A DNA stretch of 64,000 nucleotides from Paramecium tetraurelia (Eukaryota; Ciliophora; Oligohymenophorea; Peniculida; Parameciidae), in the NCBI RefSeq assembly GCF_000165425.1, contig NW_001799643.1, positions 274,365 to 338,364 on the forward strand, in the 5' to 3' direction. Shown here one piece after another: positions 1 through 12,673 of this stretch; the first letter of the stretch is position 1; every line of letters begins with the position of its first letter. A model generated the notes under the pieces. That model was not told the origin of the DNA and did not search any database. It worked only from the letters and a program-made list of their open reading frames with translations. The position numbers and the translations under genes are program-made.

Positions 1-142
1 CAAAAACATTATCCACGAGATATGATATAGGAACTGTCTCATGTTCGTGTTTACATATTTTGCATATGCATCTAGTTTGACAATTGGGATCTACGCAAAA
101 GTTTATAATATCTTCTTTATGCATAGAACAATACGGATTCAT
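1..142 (-). CDS. B-box-like zinc-finger protein, N-terminal fragment
   Basis: The gene starts at ATG 142-140 and runs off the left edge, so only about 47 residues are visible. The start reads MNPYCSMHKEDIINFC and continues with C/H pairs (CSMH, CVDPNC, CICKIC, HEHE), a spacing typical of B-box-like zinc binding. Three other genes in this window (near 18.1, 28.4 and 63.6 kb) begin in the same way and then carry coiled coil plus WD40 or SPRY-like parts, so this may be a TRIM-like protein, but nothing past the finger can be seen. It lies 62 bp after the stop of the next gene on the same strand. Confidence 0.7.
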   Translation of the reverse strand, partial: MNPYCSMHKEDIINFCVDPNCQTRCICKICKHEHETVPISYLVDNVF

Positions 143-204
143 AAATAATAAATATTTATAATTAAAAAAGAAACATTCAAAAAAAAAGTAATATTTAATT
201 AGTA

Positions 205-744
205 TCATATTTCCACTTTTTAATTAACGAATTCTTTTCTCATTATATAGTTACTTACCATTTTTTCTGGTTCTTATGCAGCAGAATAATAATTACAGAT
301 TCCAGGGATATATGGGAATGGATCAGCAACTTTGTTGCTGAACATTAAATCTAAGAATAACTGATCAGCAATGTATTCTTAAAATAGCTCTTTAGATTCA
401 GAATCATCTTTTATGGAATCTCTTAAGTCTTTAATTTTAATTTTTGATTATTTGTCTTTTTGTCTAAATTCTATTAACCTTTTAAACCCTTTTGGAATAC
501 TTTCATATCTTTTATTGTATTTGGTTTTTTTAATCCATTTAACAATGTTGTTCCCAATCATCTTTGGAAAATTCTTGTAATTGATGTCCTCTTGTTTAAT
601 GTTGATGGTCACAGCCTTGGTCACGTTAGTTGGTAAGTGTTGACCTTGATTGAAAAAGGATTATTCAAAATCTTCCTGATAATCTCCTATCTAATCATCA
701 TAATAAGAATGCTCTTCGAAAAGTGCTAAAAGTGATTAGTTCAT
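205..744 (-). CDS. Hypothetical protein, tandem family member A (179 aa)
   Basis: One open frame of 180 codons with TAA/TAG as glutamine, from ATG 744-742 to TGA 207-205; an in-frame TGA sits just upstream, so this start is well bounded. I do not recognise the family. The N-terminal 45 residues are acidic and glutamine-rich. Then comes a conserved core: NFPKMIGNN near residue 60, a basic stretch with IPKGFKRL, KIKDLRDS, and a C-terminal block with DPFPYIPGICNYYSAA and PEKMVSNYI. The same blocks recur in the neighbour at 846-1340, so the two are tandem duplicates. No signal peptide or membrane segment is seen. The middle is very basic, which would allow nucleic-acid binding, but that is only a guess. 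Confidence 0.8.
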
Positions 745-845
745 TAATAGATAATTAATTCAAATTATCTGATTGAACAATGGTTAAAAAAAACGTGTAA
801 TTCTATTAAATATTGAAAAACAAAAAATAATATTTTAAGATTATT

Positions 846-1340
846 TCATTTAATGATGTAGCTTCCAACCATTTTCTATGGTACAAAACTAGCTGCATAA
901 TAGTTACATATCCCAGTTATATAAGCCAAAGGATCATTAATTTTAGGACTATAAATCAAATCTAATAGCAATTAATTTTTCAAATAAATTTGAAATAATT
1001 TCTATGATTCTCCATCTGATAGGCAAACCTGTCTCAAATCTGCAATCTTGAAACCTACTTATTGATGTGCCGTCTTTTTTTTGATCATTTCTTATATCCC
1101 TTTGGGATGTTTTGAGGAATTATATGTGGCATATTTGCACAGATTATTTCCAATCAATTTTGGAAAGTTCTTCAAATTCCTTTCCTAACCTTTTTATTTT
1201 TTAATTGGTAACTATAATCCTTAGATTTTTTTAGTGTTTATTAAATTCTTATTATTAGATTGGGTTTCTTCAATAAATAGTTGTTCTTCGAGAAACTAAT
1301 CTGTTGGTTTTATTTAATTCACTTTTTACATAGAGATCAT
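846..1340 (-). CDS. Hypothetical protein, tandem family member B (164 aa)
   Basis: A single frame of 165 codons from ATG 1340-1338 to TGA 848-846, closed upstream by an in-frame TGA. It is a diverged copy of the gene at 205-744: it keeps NFPKLIGNNLCKY, HPKGIQEM, KIADLRQ, and the C-terminal DPLAYITGICNYYAAS and PQKMVGSYI blocks. The N-terminal 50 residues are glutamine/asparagine-rich and not conserved with the neighbour. The spacer between the copies is 101 bp. The function is unknown. Conservation concentrated in the C-terminal half suggests both copies still code for protein. Confidence 0.8.
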
Positions 1341-1439
1341 TTATTATTAATTAATAATGCTCTGCTTTTGATATATGAATCAATGCTATTTCTATTAATA
1401 AAATTTTTTAAAAATATATATGTTAATTAAATATAAGTT

Positions 1440-1683
1440 TCAATTCTTATTATCAGTTAGAATAAATAGCCATTGGTATAATCTGCAACTTTCTATCATA
1501 GTCTAATCAAATGCAATTTTTTATTCTCTAAAAGGTAGATTTGACAAACAGGCAAATTCTTCATTTAGCTATAAGACAAATATTATGATATAAGTTTTAT
1601 GTTTAGAATACATTTAACTTAATTGGCTTCTTATAATAGGGTTTGGTATCTATTAAAAATTAATTGAAATAGTTTTCATCCAT
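1440..1683 (-). CDS. Possible short spliced gene, unassigned
   Basis: ATG 1683-1681 opens MDENYFNQFLIDTKPYYKK; the direct frame stops at TGA 1563-1561. If a 43-nt GTATTC...TTATAG segment is removed, the frame continues through NEEFACLSNLPFREQ to TGA 1442-1440, giving about 66 residues. The required intron is longer than any other in the window, so this may be a remnant instead. It sits about 100 bp upstream of the tandem pair on the same strand but shares no clear motif with them. Confidence 0.25.
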
Positions 1684-2713
1684 TTTTTAATAAAGTATAT
1701 ATTATCTTTGATAAATTAGAAATAAGAAAGTAATTTAGAATCTAAAAAATCCTCATTCTGTCTTAAGGACTTTAAGAAATATTTATTGTAAAATTTAGAG
1801 GAAATTTCACTTACACAATTTAAATTATAAAATATCTATGAATCTTACATTAATGAAAGATTGGTAGAGTAATTTTCTATTGAAAAATGCTTCTTCTTGT
1901 GCTAATTCAACTATTAACAGTTAATCGACTATATCTTTATTACAAGAATAACTATTTTGAGTTTCTCGTCTAACTATAATTTGTATTGTATAGAATAGGA
2001 TATTGCTTGATAATGTATTCATCATTCTCTAGCTTTGATTAATCATCTGTTAGTATATGTTGCTAAATGCATTTTTTATAAAATATATTTTATATTGATC
2101 CTTGATTATTCGCAATTTAGTTCTTTGCAAGAAGCAACAATAGAATGTAAAAATGTATTTTATCAGAAAACTATTCAAACATTACAAGCTCACAAATCTT
2201 GTAGAAGTGCAAAACAATTTATCTATTACTTCTCAGGATAAACAAAGAAAATAAAATATATGAATAACGCCATTTTATGAACTTTAAAATTAAATAAATC
2301 CCTTATTTAAATCACACTATTTATTACAGTTTTTTTTCCATAAGTCTAGTTTTTAAGCTAAAACACATTATTTAACTTCCTACTTCTAACAGCTCTTCAA
2401 AATTATAGTATTGTTTCTTTGAATAAAAGAAGACTGATAAGCTTTTTGTATTTATTCATTAATTATATCATAATATACATAAATTTGAATAAGAACACAA
2501 GTTAGGATAGTCTTTTTATTATTAGAAATTTAGAATCAAAGTTTTCTTCTTAATTAGTAGCATACATAATCAACACATGTTAAGGTAGGGAAAAAAATTA
2601 TGGAATTTATGAAAAAAATTAATTACTTCCTTTTTAATTACTTGTTACATAATAGAATCAACAATTTAATAATTGATTTTGAAATAGTATCCTCTAATTA
2701 AAACAGATAAAGC
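1684..2713. other. No convincing gene
   Basis: About 1 kb upstream of the NACHT gene. Long frames without TGA exist on the plus strand (1585-2010, continuing in the same frame to about 2240 past a TGA). Their composition is low-complexity I/F/Y/Q/L with no motif and no intron that joins them. I see promoter-like AT-rich sequence but no definable element. Confidence 0.4.
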
Positions 2714-2714
2714 T

Positions 2715-2797
2715 AAATAAAATTCGTCAAAATTTGATTTCAAATCTGAAATAATTAATTATTACCTTCTCTAATTAAATTTGACAAATTTTATTTT
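2715..2797. repeat. Imperfect inverted repeat upstream of the NACHT gene
   Basis: The left arm (2715-2735) and the right arm (2777-2797) are near-perfect reverse complements over about 20 nt, with one mismatch and one gap, separated by a 41-nt loop. The right arm ends 8 bp before the ATG of the giant gene. It could form a hairpin in DNA or in the 5' leader, or be a worn terminal inverted repeat of a small element. In such AT-rich DNA chance is possible, although the arms include a GTCAAA core. Confidence 0.5.
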
Positions 2798-2805
2798 ATT
2801 TATTT

Positions 2806-5800
2806 ATGCTTAAGTTGAGATATTTTCAATAATCTTTAAGAGGAGGAGGATCTGCCTTTTCTTCTACTAGTAATAGTCAGGGAGTACCCTAGAACATTTA
2901 AATTGAGGCTTAATTACATTCAACACTTTTAAATGCTTTTTTAGTTAACTTAAATAAAAGACTAGAGCAAATTGAACATATAAAAGAGATTATGAGCACC
3001 GAAGAAGGCAAAAGCGTGTTGAATAGGAACATTGCTTGGTTTTTGGAACTCGAACAATTATTTTGTTATTTCCAATTTCAGATTGACTTGGTCAAGAGAC
3101 ACAAATAAATTATCGAAAAGACACTCTAATGTTTCTTAGAATTGGCATCAACAACAATCTAATGGGACAGGTCGATCGCTTTAAAAGTATTAAAAATTTG
3201 CAACTCATTCTCCAGATTAATATTTATTTTTTACTCTAATTCAAATGAAAGAACTCAGTAATAGCAGATAGATAGATTGACATAGTTAACGGTCAATATT
3301 ACCAATTATGTTAATTTGGAGGGTGAAACATCTTTATTTTATAATGGGTTAATTTATGAGCTAACCTTGATCTAAGCCTGTATTAAGTATATACCAACCT
3401 AAGAGGAGTCACAACAAAAAAATGATTCTGCTATTGCTATTCTTAAAGAACTTGTAAACTCAGCTGTTAATTTAAAACCATCTCCTGATTTAGCTAGTTC
3501 AATTTCAAAAGGGGCGTTATTTTTATATTAACAATATCAAAAGAAGAAATCAATGGAACAATTTCAGAAGTGCCTATTTTTAGAATAATTAAAATGGAAT
3601 ATCTTGATGAGTATTAAAGCTGGTGTATTGTTTAATGAAATAGAAGACAAAATTAATGATAATTACAATAAAATTATTAAATAAGGGAGTGATTGGGCTA
3701 TTTAATATTCTTGGATTAAGATGGCAAGTGAACTAATGGCATGCAAACCACAAATTACTAAAGTCAAGTTTTTAAGTTTATAATAAGGTTCAAATTAAGC
3801 GATGACATGGGAACAAGCCTAATCAGATAATTTGATTAATGTAATCCATAAAGATTTTGAAATTGCTGAGATTATTGCAAAGAATTAAACATCAAATATT
3901 GGCATTAAATTATAAAGCATTTCTAGACAGTATTACAATCTCTAAAACTTTTTTATGAATGGAAATTAAGTCATACCTAAATTCATTGGTTACTATACCT
4001 TAGAATCAGGAAAAGATTAAATAAAGTTAGATAATGAATCAAACCAAGATTATTTTAAGATGATATAAGCATTAAGACAAATACCTTTTGATAAAATTGC
4101 TTACAATTTCAATGAATTTTTAAATAAATTTTCAGCATATTTAGCTAGTTTTTATTAAATAGAACCTAAAACAATGGATTTTACAGATTTCCAATATCAT
4201 TTAATATTAATTTAAGAACAATATCAATCTTTGCTCAATGATGTGATTAAATTTTAGATTTCAAGGAATTATATAAATAATATTATTGAAATAATCTCTC
4301 CACTTTTAATAAAATCAGATGAACTTAACAAATAGCAAACAACAATATATCATAATTGTTTTTAGACTTTTCTATATAATTATTCTAAGATATAGAGCAA
4401 AAAGTAATTTGATAAGAAAATTGATATTTATGATAAGCTTGTAAATTGGTTAAAACAAATAAATATAGTTTAAGAATAACAAATTAATTACTAAAAGCAA
4501 TTTGGAAAGAAGTTGCCAGAAGACTGCTTTGCCTTATCAAAAATTTAAGAAAAACCCTTTTAAACGTAGTTGAATTATCTGATTTTTGCACTTTAATTTT
4601 GTTAAATATGGAATCAATAAGTGTCTCTACTTTCATCATTGTTTACAGCAGAACACATTATAATCAATAAATAAGTTATCATAACAAAATAAACTTAAGA
4701 GGATGAAATGAAATCTATATCAGATAATCTAATTGAAGAATTTATTAATAGGTAGAATGCTAATTTCGAATATCTCCATTCTATCTATTCAATACTTTAA
4801 ATGTAATATGAATAATTCTTTGAATTAAAAGCATTGCTCTTTGATAATTTTTCTTTAGAAGATTTTGAAAAAATTTAAAAGAAATAAAAAATTGAATTCC
4901 TAATTGATTTAAAAATTGATTTCAATCTGTATTTTCAGTATTAAATCAATCAGCATCAATAATTGATTCAATTACTTGATAATCAAAATGAGATCCTATC
5001 TAATTAAATGAAGGAATATCAAATTAGAAAACTTAACTATTTTTGCTTTATATTTAACTTTTCTCTTATTTCAATAAATTAAATATTTAGCTTTAATTTA
5101 GATTCCATAAAGAAAATGGAAATGTTAGTAGAATTCGTTAGCAGAAAAGACAACAAGATATTATAAAATTTTAAATCAAACTAAATAAAACTTTAAACTC
5201 AAATTGATCTATTGATAGCATCTAAAGATAAGATATAATAATTTAGCAATATTGAATACGTAGAAAAAGTAAAGGAATTTGAAATTTCTGTCTAAGCCAT
5301 TTAATAAGAATTGCTAATAATAAATAATAGCGACTACAGAACTTAATTAGTTAATGAATTAAATAAATTTAATGAGTTCTTAGTGCATGCTAGAACAAGA
5401 TAAAAAAATTAATTGGATTCAACCATTGAAGCTCTAAAAACATGTACTTTAGAGTTCATTGATAAAATTGAAAATTTGTTTAAAAATTTGAAACAATCTT
5501 GGAAACAAGAATTGATTACTGAAATGAGTGAAAGCATAGATGAAAGAAAGCCAAATTAAGCTAAATTGTTAGAATTCACCAATAATTTCAAAAATTAAGT
5601 TTTGTAAGTGTAATAATCAATTGAATTTTCTGAAGTAGACACATTGTAAAATTTGGTGGATTTAATGAGATTTACAGTTTAAAATAATACAATACATACT
5701 TAATGCGAAGATAAAATCTCTAAAATATTATAAAAATTTCAACTCTTCATATCTAATATAAAAAGCCTTAATTATGAGGCATTTTGTAAAAGTTATTCAG

Positions 5801-8800
5801 AGTAATTATATTCTATTACTTAAAACCATAAAGAATTAGACCGATTTCTCAAAGATGAATTGAATTTCATATTTTCACCTGTTTAGAATTAAGTTCAAAC
5901 TAATTTAAAATAATGTAAATAAAGCATAACAGCGTCTATACTTGAATTTATTCAAGGTAATTCTTGGAGAGTAAAAGAAGGATTCTTATTTTAATGTATT
6001 CAATTAGAAAATCAATTGCAAGAATAAAATAAATAATCTATACAAAAAATATTAATCCTAATTGCAGCCAAGGAAACGAATTTGAAAATATTAGTAACAC
6101 TTAAAAACAAACAAATAGTATAACAGATGTATTAAGGATTCTCTAAGAATTGGCCAGAAGTACAAAGTGAGATTTAATCAGATTTAGCTAGCTAAATAAG
6201 TAGATTAGAATAGCTTTAATTTAGTATTTCAACTGCTGAAACTGATAGAAAGAAAGAGCAGCTACTTAAGGAACACAAAAAATTGGAAGAACAAGTTGAA
6301 TAATAAATATTAAATGTGAATCAAATTGGTGATGCTTTAGGTATCACTATCAATTTCTTAAGAGAAATTAAATAAGATCTAAATAAGATTCAATAGAAAT
6401 TAGATCAAATGCTTAATAAGATAGATGAAGTAGTTCAAGATATTAAATAATTAATTGGAAAGACACCTAAATAATTATTCGAAATTAGGATGTAATATAT
6501 TTTATAATAAAAAATTGCAAATGATTTCAATAATGTTTATGTAAATCTAAGAACAAAGGAATTGAAAGAGAATTTTAAAGATGAAGATGACGAAACTACT
6601 CTTTTTAATGATGTTTCTTAGAATAAAGGTGAAATTGATGAATTTTTATAATAACCAAAAGATTCTCTCCTTATTCATGGACCAGCAGGTTCTGGTAAAA
6701 GTGTAGCTGCTATAAAAATAGAAGAATACATCTGGCTATAATATTAATAGTTGAATTTAGATGAATGGTCAAAGGATTCAGAACAGATACCAGTTGTTCC
6801 TATATTCATTCAATTAGCAAGTTTAAAAGATCCTTATTTTAAAGCCATTGAGGAATCTTTAGCTTCAACGAACTATAATTTTGATTGGAGATAAATACAA
6901 GCTTTCTAAACTTAGGTTGAAGAAGGTAAGGTTGCAATCGTTTTCATTCTTGATAGTTTTGATGAATTAAGTAATAATTAAATAAATCTAATTTAAAATA
7001 ATAAATTGAAGAATTGGAGGTAATAGTTATTAAACTTAAGCGATTTAGCCTAGGGTCAATAAAGAATATATAGTCTTAATTATCCAAAAGTAATTACTAC
7101 AACTAGATCAGAAGTATTTGAGTTGAATAGTACAAATTATAGATAATGGTTTAGTAGTGAATCACTATTGGATTTTACGAAATATAAAGAATTAAGAATT
7201 CTCAGTTTTGATGATAATTAAAAATAAGACTACTTAAAATAATATTCATATACTTAAATAAAAAAGACTTTGCTTGATTATTTTGAAAAGTACTCAATTA
7301 TTTAAAAAAGAGGAAGAAACCTTATTAATGAAGTTGAAAAAATATGGAAAAATGTAGTTGACAAGTTGGAACGATTTAATCATTATCAATAATCAAATGA
7401 TTTATATTTAAGCGATAAACAAATCAATATCATAACCTCAATTTTGAAAAGTGAATTCAAGTTGTCTAATAAACAAGATTAATTTGCGATTTTAGAAAGG
7501 TAGTTAAGACATATTTAAACTCCTTAATTCTACAATAATAATATAATTGATTTTAATTTGGAGCAACTTCTCAAAACACCATTTATGATGAAAATAGTTA
7601 TTGACGTATTACCTTAAATCAACTCTTAGAAATAACAGCTCCAGTAGAATTATTTTATTTCTAATTATACTCATTCAATGTATGAAAAATACGTTAAGAA
7701 GAAAGAAATCAAAGAAATTCGATAGTTTTTAGAGAGAATTTCTTTAGAATAATATAAGGAAGATTAAGCAGATGAATTAAATAACCAATCATAAATACCA
7801 GAATAGCCAGAGTACTTAGAGGTTGATGAAGATACTAACCCACCTTCGCAATACTATATGGATGAGAGAATTTAATAAATGAAAAAAGCCTCACAAAATT
7901 CTCAGGATTATTATTAGTAATCTAACTAATATTACTAAAAATAGCAGCATTCAACTTAAAATTAAAAGTCATCACAAAGTTAGTAATAAATGCCTAAAAA
8001 TTATAGCGAATTTTAATATGGTTATCCATAAACGATGGATATTTAAAATTCTAGAAGTCCTCATGTAAATCCTACGAATTATTAAGAATAGCTGAAATAA
8101 GGATCGCCTTCAACAAGTACACCTTAAAGGCCATTTACAGCAACACAGAATTTTCAATAAATTCCTAATCAATACAATTATGAATAAGCGAAATAATAAA
8201 TGCCTTTAAGGGTAGAAGAAAACAATGAGAGATACAGATAATCTAATTATTATGAGTAAATTAAGCAGCCTATGCCTTTAAATGTTAGTTCCTAACAAAG
8301 AGTAGTTGGTACCTATTAGGTCTCAAGATCAAGTGCAGCTAATCATCAAATGAAACCTTTAAATAATAGTACCCATGACAGAGAGGAAGTAAATTATTAG
8401 GGATATGAATCACCTAATAATTATTAAGGATAGGTAGAGTATGCAAAAAGGGTTGCTTAAGAAAGGAGTTAAGCATATTCTCCAAATTTCAGAACATCAT
8501 AGGCAGATTAACCTCCAATTGTGTATGAGAGGGATTAAGGTGCTGAAAATTTCAAGCTATCAAAAGATCTTAAAATAAAGAATAATTTATAGATAAGGAT
8601 TAAGGAGAATTTAAGAGAAAAAGGAAAATAAATATTTTAAAAGAATTAATATTTCTCTCAGCAAGATTACGATTAATTTGGAGAAGATAAGTAGATTTTG
8701 TTAAGATGTTATAAATCTTTTAGATTGACATAGTACGACTTTTATGAATAATTCTTGGAGAATTACATTTAAAACTAAATGCAAAGAATGTCAAACCTTC

Positions 8801-11800
8801 AGCAACTAAAGTTTAATAATAATTTTGTAAATGAAGTTAATGATTATTCAAGACTGTTAGTGTCATATTTGATGCAATATTAATTAACTGCAATGGAAAC
8901 CTCGAAAACCTCTAATATGTCAGGAGTATGGAACTAAAAAATCAAACATCATTCTGCCGATCCAAGATTTCAAGAATTGTTTAATTAGAATTCTGAAGAG
9001 ATAACCTTAATCAAAAAATGCCTTCCTTTGAAACAAACCGGATCTATTTTGAGTTTTGAACATAAATCGATTTAAGAATTTATTTATGCAAAATTTATCA
9101 TTATTAATCTTTTAAGGATTAGTGAAATAATTAATTTGATCAAATAAATGAAAGTAGATGTTTTCTTAATGAATTAGAGTAAAAAGTTGAAAAAAATAGA
9201 ATTTATATCAATTTGTATTAATCTATTTTTAAATTAACGACTGGATACATTAGAAAATTAGGAATAAGCAAGAGAGATATTTATGTAAAACTTTATGTCA
9301 ATCTTTTAATTTTAATAATAGGTTTATTTCGATTGCTACAATTATATAATGGAATTAATATCTTTAATAGATTTTTCCCCATTAAATTATGTTATTATGG
9401 CAAATTAATTTTATATGGGAACAACAAGATTTATAGTAGAATATATATAAAACAATACGGATTTAAAGTCAGTCTTACATATTTTAGTTTTAATCTCAGG
9501 AATATCCTTAAAATTCGTGAATATTAGTTCAAATTCCTTTTAATTACTATCTTATATGTAGGAATTATTCTATGAAAAGAATTTTTCTGGAATTTATATA
9601 AAAGACATTAAGTTATTAGGATTAAAGTGTATAGGATGTGATTTTAGTAGGTCAACATTTGAGAATGTGACTTTGATGGGGACAAACTTAAATTATTGTA
9701 AAATAGCAGAAGTTAAGTGGAAAGACATAATCTCATAGGATTTACCAACTTTATCATTTAATATTGGCCCTATATTAAAAGCATCATTCTCCATTGATGG
9801 TAACTACATAGCATCTCTAGGACTTAACAAATAGTTAGTTGTATATTAGATAGGTGCTGAATAGGTAGTACAAAATGTTGAACTTACAAAAGAAGTAGTT
9901 GATTTTTGTTGGTCTAACACCAAATCTATGCTTGTATATTTCTCTGAAGAAACTTTAAATATCATGAGCTTTTATCAGGAATTATAAAATAGGGTAAATT
10001 ATGGTTAGAGAGATTAAAATGAATAAAGAGGTTAGCCTATCAAATCAAAACTGAAAATAGGAGACACTGTTAATTTGGTAAAATTTTCAAATTAAGACAG
10101 TTATCTATCAGTAGGATGTTAAAAAGGTAAAATAATTATTTATAAATATGCTAATTCGCAATTTACATAATTTAGAGAAATAATAGGAGTAGGAAAGAGT
10201 AGAATAACAGTATTTGACTTTTCTCCTGATGAAGATAACTTGATAGTTTGTGATCAAACTTCAATATTTTTATATAAAATATAAGAAGAATAAACTAAAT
10301 CTATTAGAACCTTATAATAAAACCAATAAGTAACAAGTATTGTTTTCAGTCCTGATGGGTAACTGTGTGCATATGCGACAACAAATGAATTGATAATAAT
10401 TTTTAGCTTAGTAAAATAAAAGGAGTAAGCTAAATTAATTGGTCATTAAAAGGCTGTTAGATGTATATGCTTTTCTAATGAAGGGAATATATTGGTAAGT
10501 GGTGGAGATGATAAGAGTGTTAGGATATGGGATTATATGAAAGGAATTTAAATTGGGGAGAATTTGCATAGTCATTCTGATGGTATTAATAGCATTGAGT
10601 TTTCGAAACCAGATGGAATGATTATTATGTCTGCAGGAAAGGATGGACTTATTAAATAGTGGCATCACTCTGATAACTATCGTGTTAGTGAATATTTGCC
10701 TGGGCATGATGGCAGCATTTTATTTATGATTATATCTTAGGATTCCTAAAGAATAATTACAAAGGGTAAAGATAAGAAAATAATATAATGGAACATTAAA
10801 ACAGCATCTATGGTTAATCAAGTAATAACTTTATAGAGTTGTTAAGAGTGTTCAATTAATAAATTATGTTCTGCCTGTTAATTAAGTCCTATCATAATTG
10901 TTGATTATGATCAATATATTATCACAGGTGGATTTGGTCACTCACTTTCAATATATGATAGCTACACTGGTAAATAAACATTTCAAACACTATCATGTCT
11001 AAAGCCTAAAGGAGAAGTCACTCATTTAGCATATTCTTAAAAAAATCATTTCATATGTTCAGGAACTTAGAATGGCGAAATTAAAATATGGGACAGTCTT
11101 AATGGAAGATAGTATAGTAAAAATATCACTCTAAATCATTAAATATTAGCTTTGTTTTTTGATCTAGACTAAAATCTAGTAGTTTTAAATTAATCTGGAA
11201 AATACACTAACTTTAAACTTGGTTCAGGAGATACAAAAACATAATCCTTCTAATATGAATTAATGGATGAAGCATCAGAAATAAAACAGATAAATTAATT
11301 GATTGTTGATGAGATTGCTGATTAATAAATTGATACATCATAGAATTCTTCATAAAGATCCAATAATAAAGTCTCATGTTTAGCACTCACATCAGATTAT
11401 TCTCATTTGGCGATCGCAACCAAAGCCTCAAATGTCTACATTCTAGAGACTAAAGACTTGTCAAAGATATTTTCCACATATTCTTATTAGGGTGTAATTA
11501 CCTCAATGCATTTTAATAAAATTGATTTAATTTTAATACTATCCTTTGAAGATCTTTCTATAAAGGTTTGGGATATATCAAAGAATATGCATGGGAATAA
11601 AATTGATTGTCACTAAGCTCCAATTAATTGTTTAGGAGCATCTTTGGATAATAAGTTTATTGTTTCTACATCTTTAGATAAATGTATTAAGATTTGGAAA
11701 TTGTAAAATTTAAGTGATGATGGAATCTTTTCTGAAGACATTAATCGTTTAAAAAAGAAGATACAAAGTTAAAAGTAAACTCACAAAGAATCTTTTTAAA

Positions 11801-12396
11801 AACTCAATTTTAGCCCAATAAATCAAATTAGTTAAGATATTGTAAGACTTACAGATAATTTGGAGTGGATGAATTTGGTAGAGGAGCGTTAGCTAAGGAT
11901 TTTTGACAAAGTAGAATAGATGTATCATCATTTATCTGAATTAAGAAGGGTTGACATGAGTGCTACATTAAGAGAATAAAAAACGTTAAAGGATGAAATA
12001 ACAAAAGAAGGAGAAGAAATTGAATAGTTACTATATACGAGTGATGAAATGATTTAATCGTTTAGTTAAAATATGATCGATATCACTACGAAGTGTTTTA
12101 CGGTATCACAAATACTTTAAGAAAGATTACTACTGAAATAAAACGAACTTAAAATATTTAAAGAAACATTGATAAAAGAGAAGGAGGAAAGAAAATAAGA
12201 AAAATAACATGTTTCAGAAGTTAAGGTTAACTCCTAAAATTAAATAACTTTCTCTGAAATATTATGTATTAATAAGACTCCTTAGAATTAAAAGTTTATT
12301 GGAACAGTTTTTGAAAAATCCAATATTAGAAATAAGACTAACCATGATTTGTTTAAGCTTTGGTAATAAACATAAGAGAAGAAAAATCATTATTGA
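2806..12396 (+). CDS. Giant NACHT / pentapeptide-like / WD40 STAND NTPase (3,196 aa)
   Basis: One intronless frame of 3,197 codons. Residues 1-1240 are helical and unassigned, with a coiled coil near 1145-1235. The NACHT core follows: Walker A GPAGSGKS at 1292-1299 and an acidic Walker B-like LDSFDEL from about 1382. A glutamine/asparagine-rich, probably disordered stretch covers about 1655-1912. FEHKSIQEF at 2084-2092 matches the winged-helix FxHxSxxEF motif of NACHT proteins. Residues 2259-2309 look like pentapeptide repeats. WD40 repeats run from about 2320 to 2970, with GxDKSVRIWDY- and LDKCIKIWKL-type blades, and a coiled coil ends the protein. In known STAND proteins the WD40 part senses a ligand and ATP-driven oligomerisation triggers the N-terminal effector; here the effector is not recognisable. 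Cytosolic location and a surveillance or scaffold role are inference. No break is seen over 9.6 kb, which argues for selection on the frame. Confidence 0.93.
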
Positions 12397-12673
12397 ATAT
12401 CGTTTAAGATAAATATAAATATTATTATTTCTTATCTACTATTTCATATTTGATTGTATTGTATATTCTCAATTTTATAATTTATTTTAATTTTAGCATA
12501 TAAATATAAAATGAAGAGTTTATTATATACAATTATTTTTATAATATTATTCGTTTTGCTTCTCCAAAATTTTGGTTGAACCAATTTAGATTTTATTGCA
12601 GACTAGAAATATACTATAAGAACTATATTTTCTAAGTATAGCTTCTCAAAAATGCATAATTTAAATTAATTGA

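Noticed and set aside
1585-2240. Plus-strand open frame (141 codons, continuing after one TGA)
   Set aside because: Only low-complexity I/F/Y/Q residues, no motif, no intron to remove the TGA. With a single stop codon, chance frames of this size are expected.
12511-12579. Tiny ORF MKSLLYTIIFIILF..., signal-like, before the MFS gene
   Set aside because: Only 22 codons and no continuation by a plausible intron; hydrophobic runs are common by chance in AT-rich DNA.
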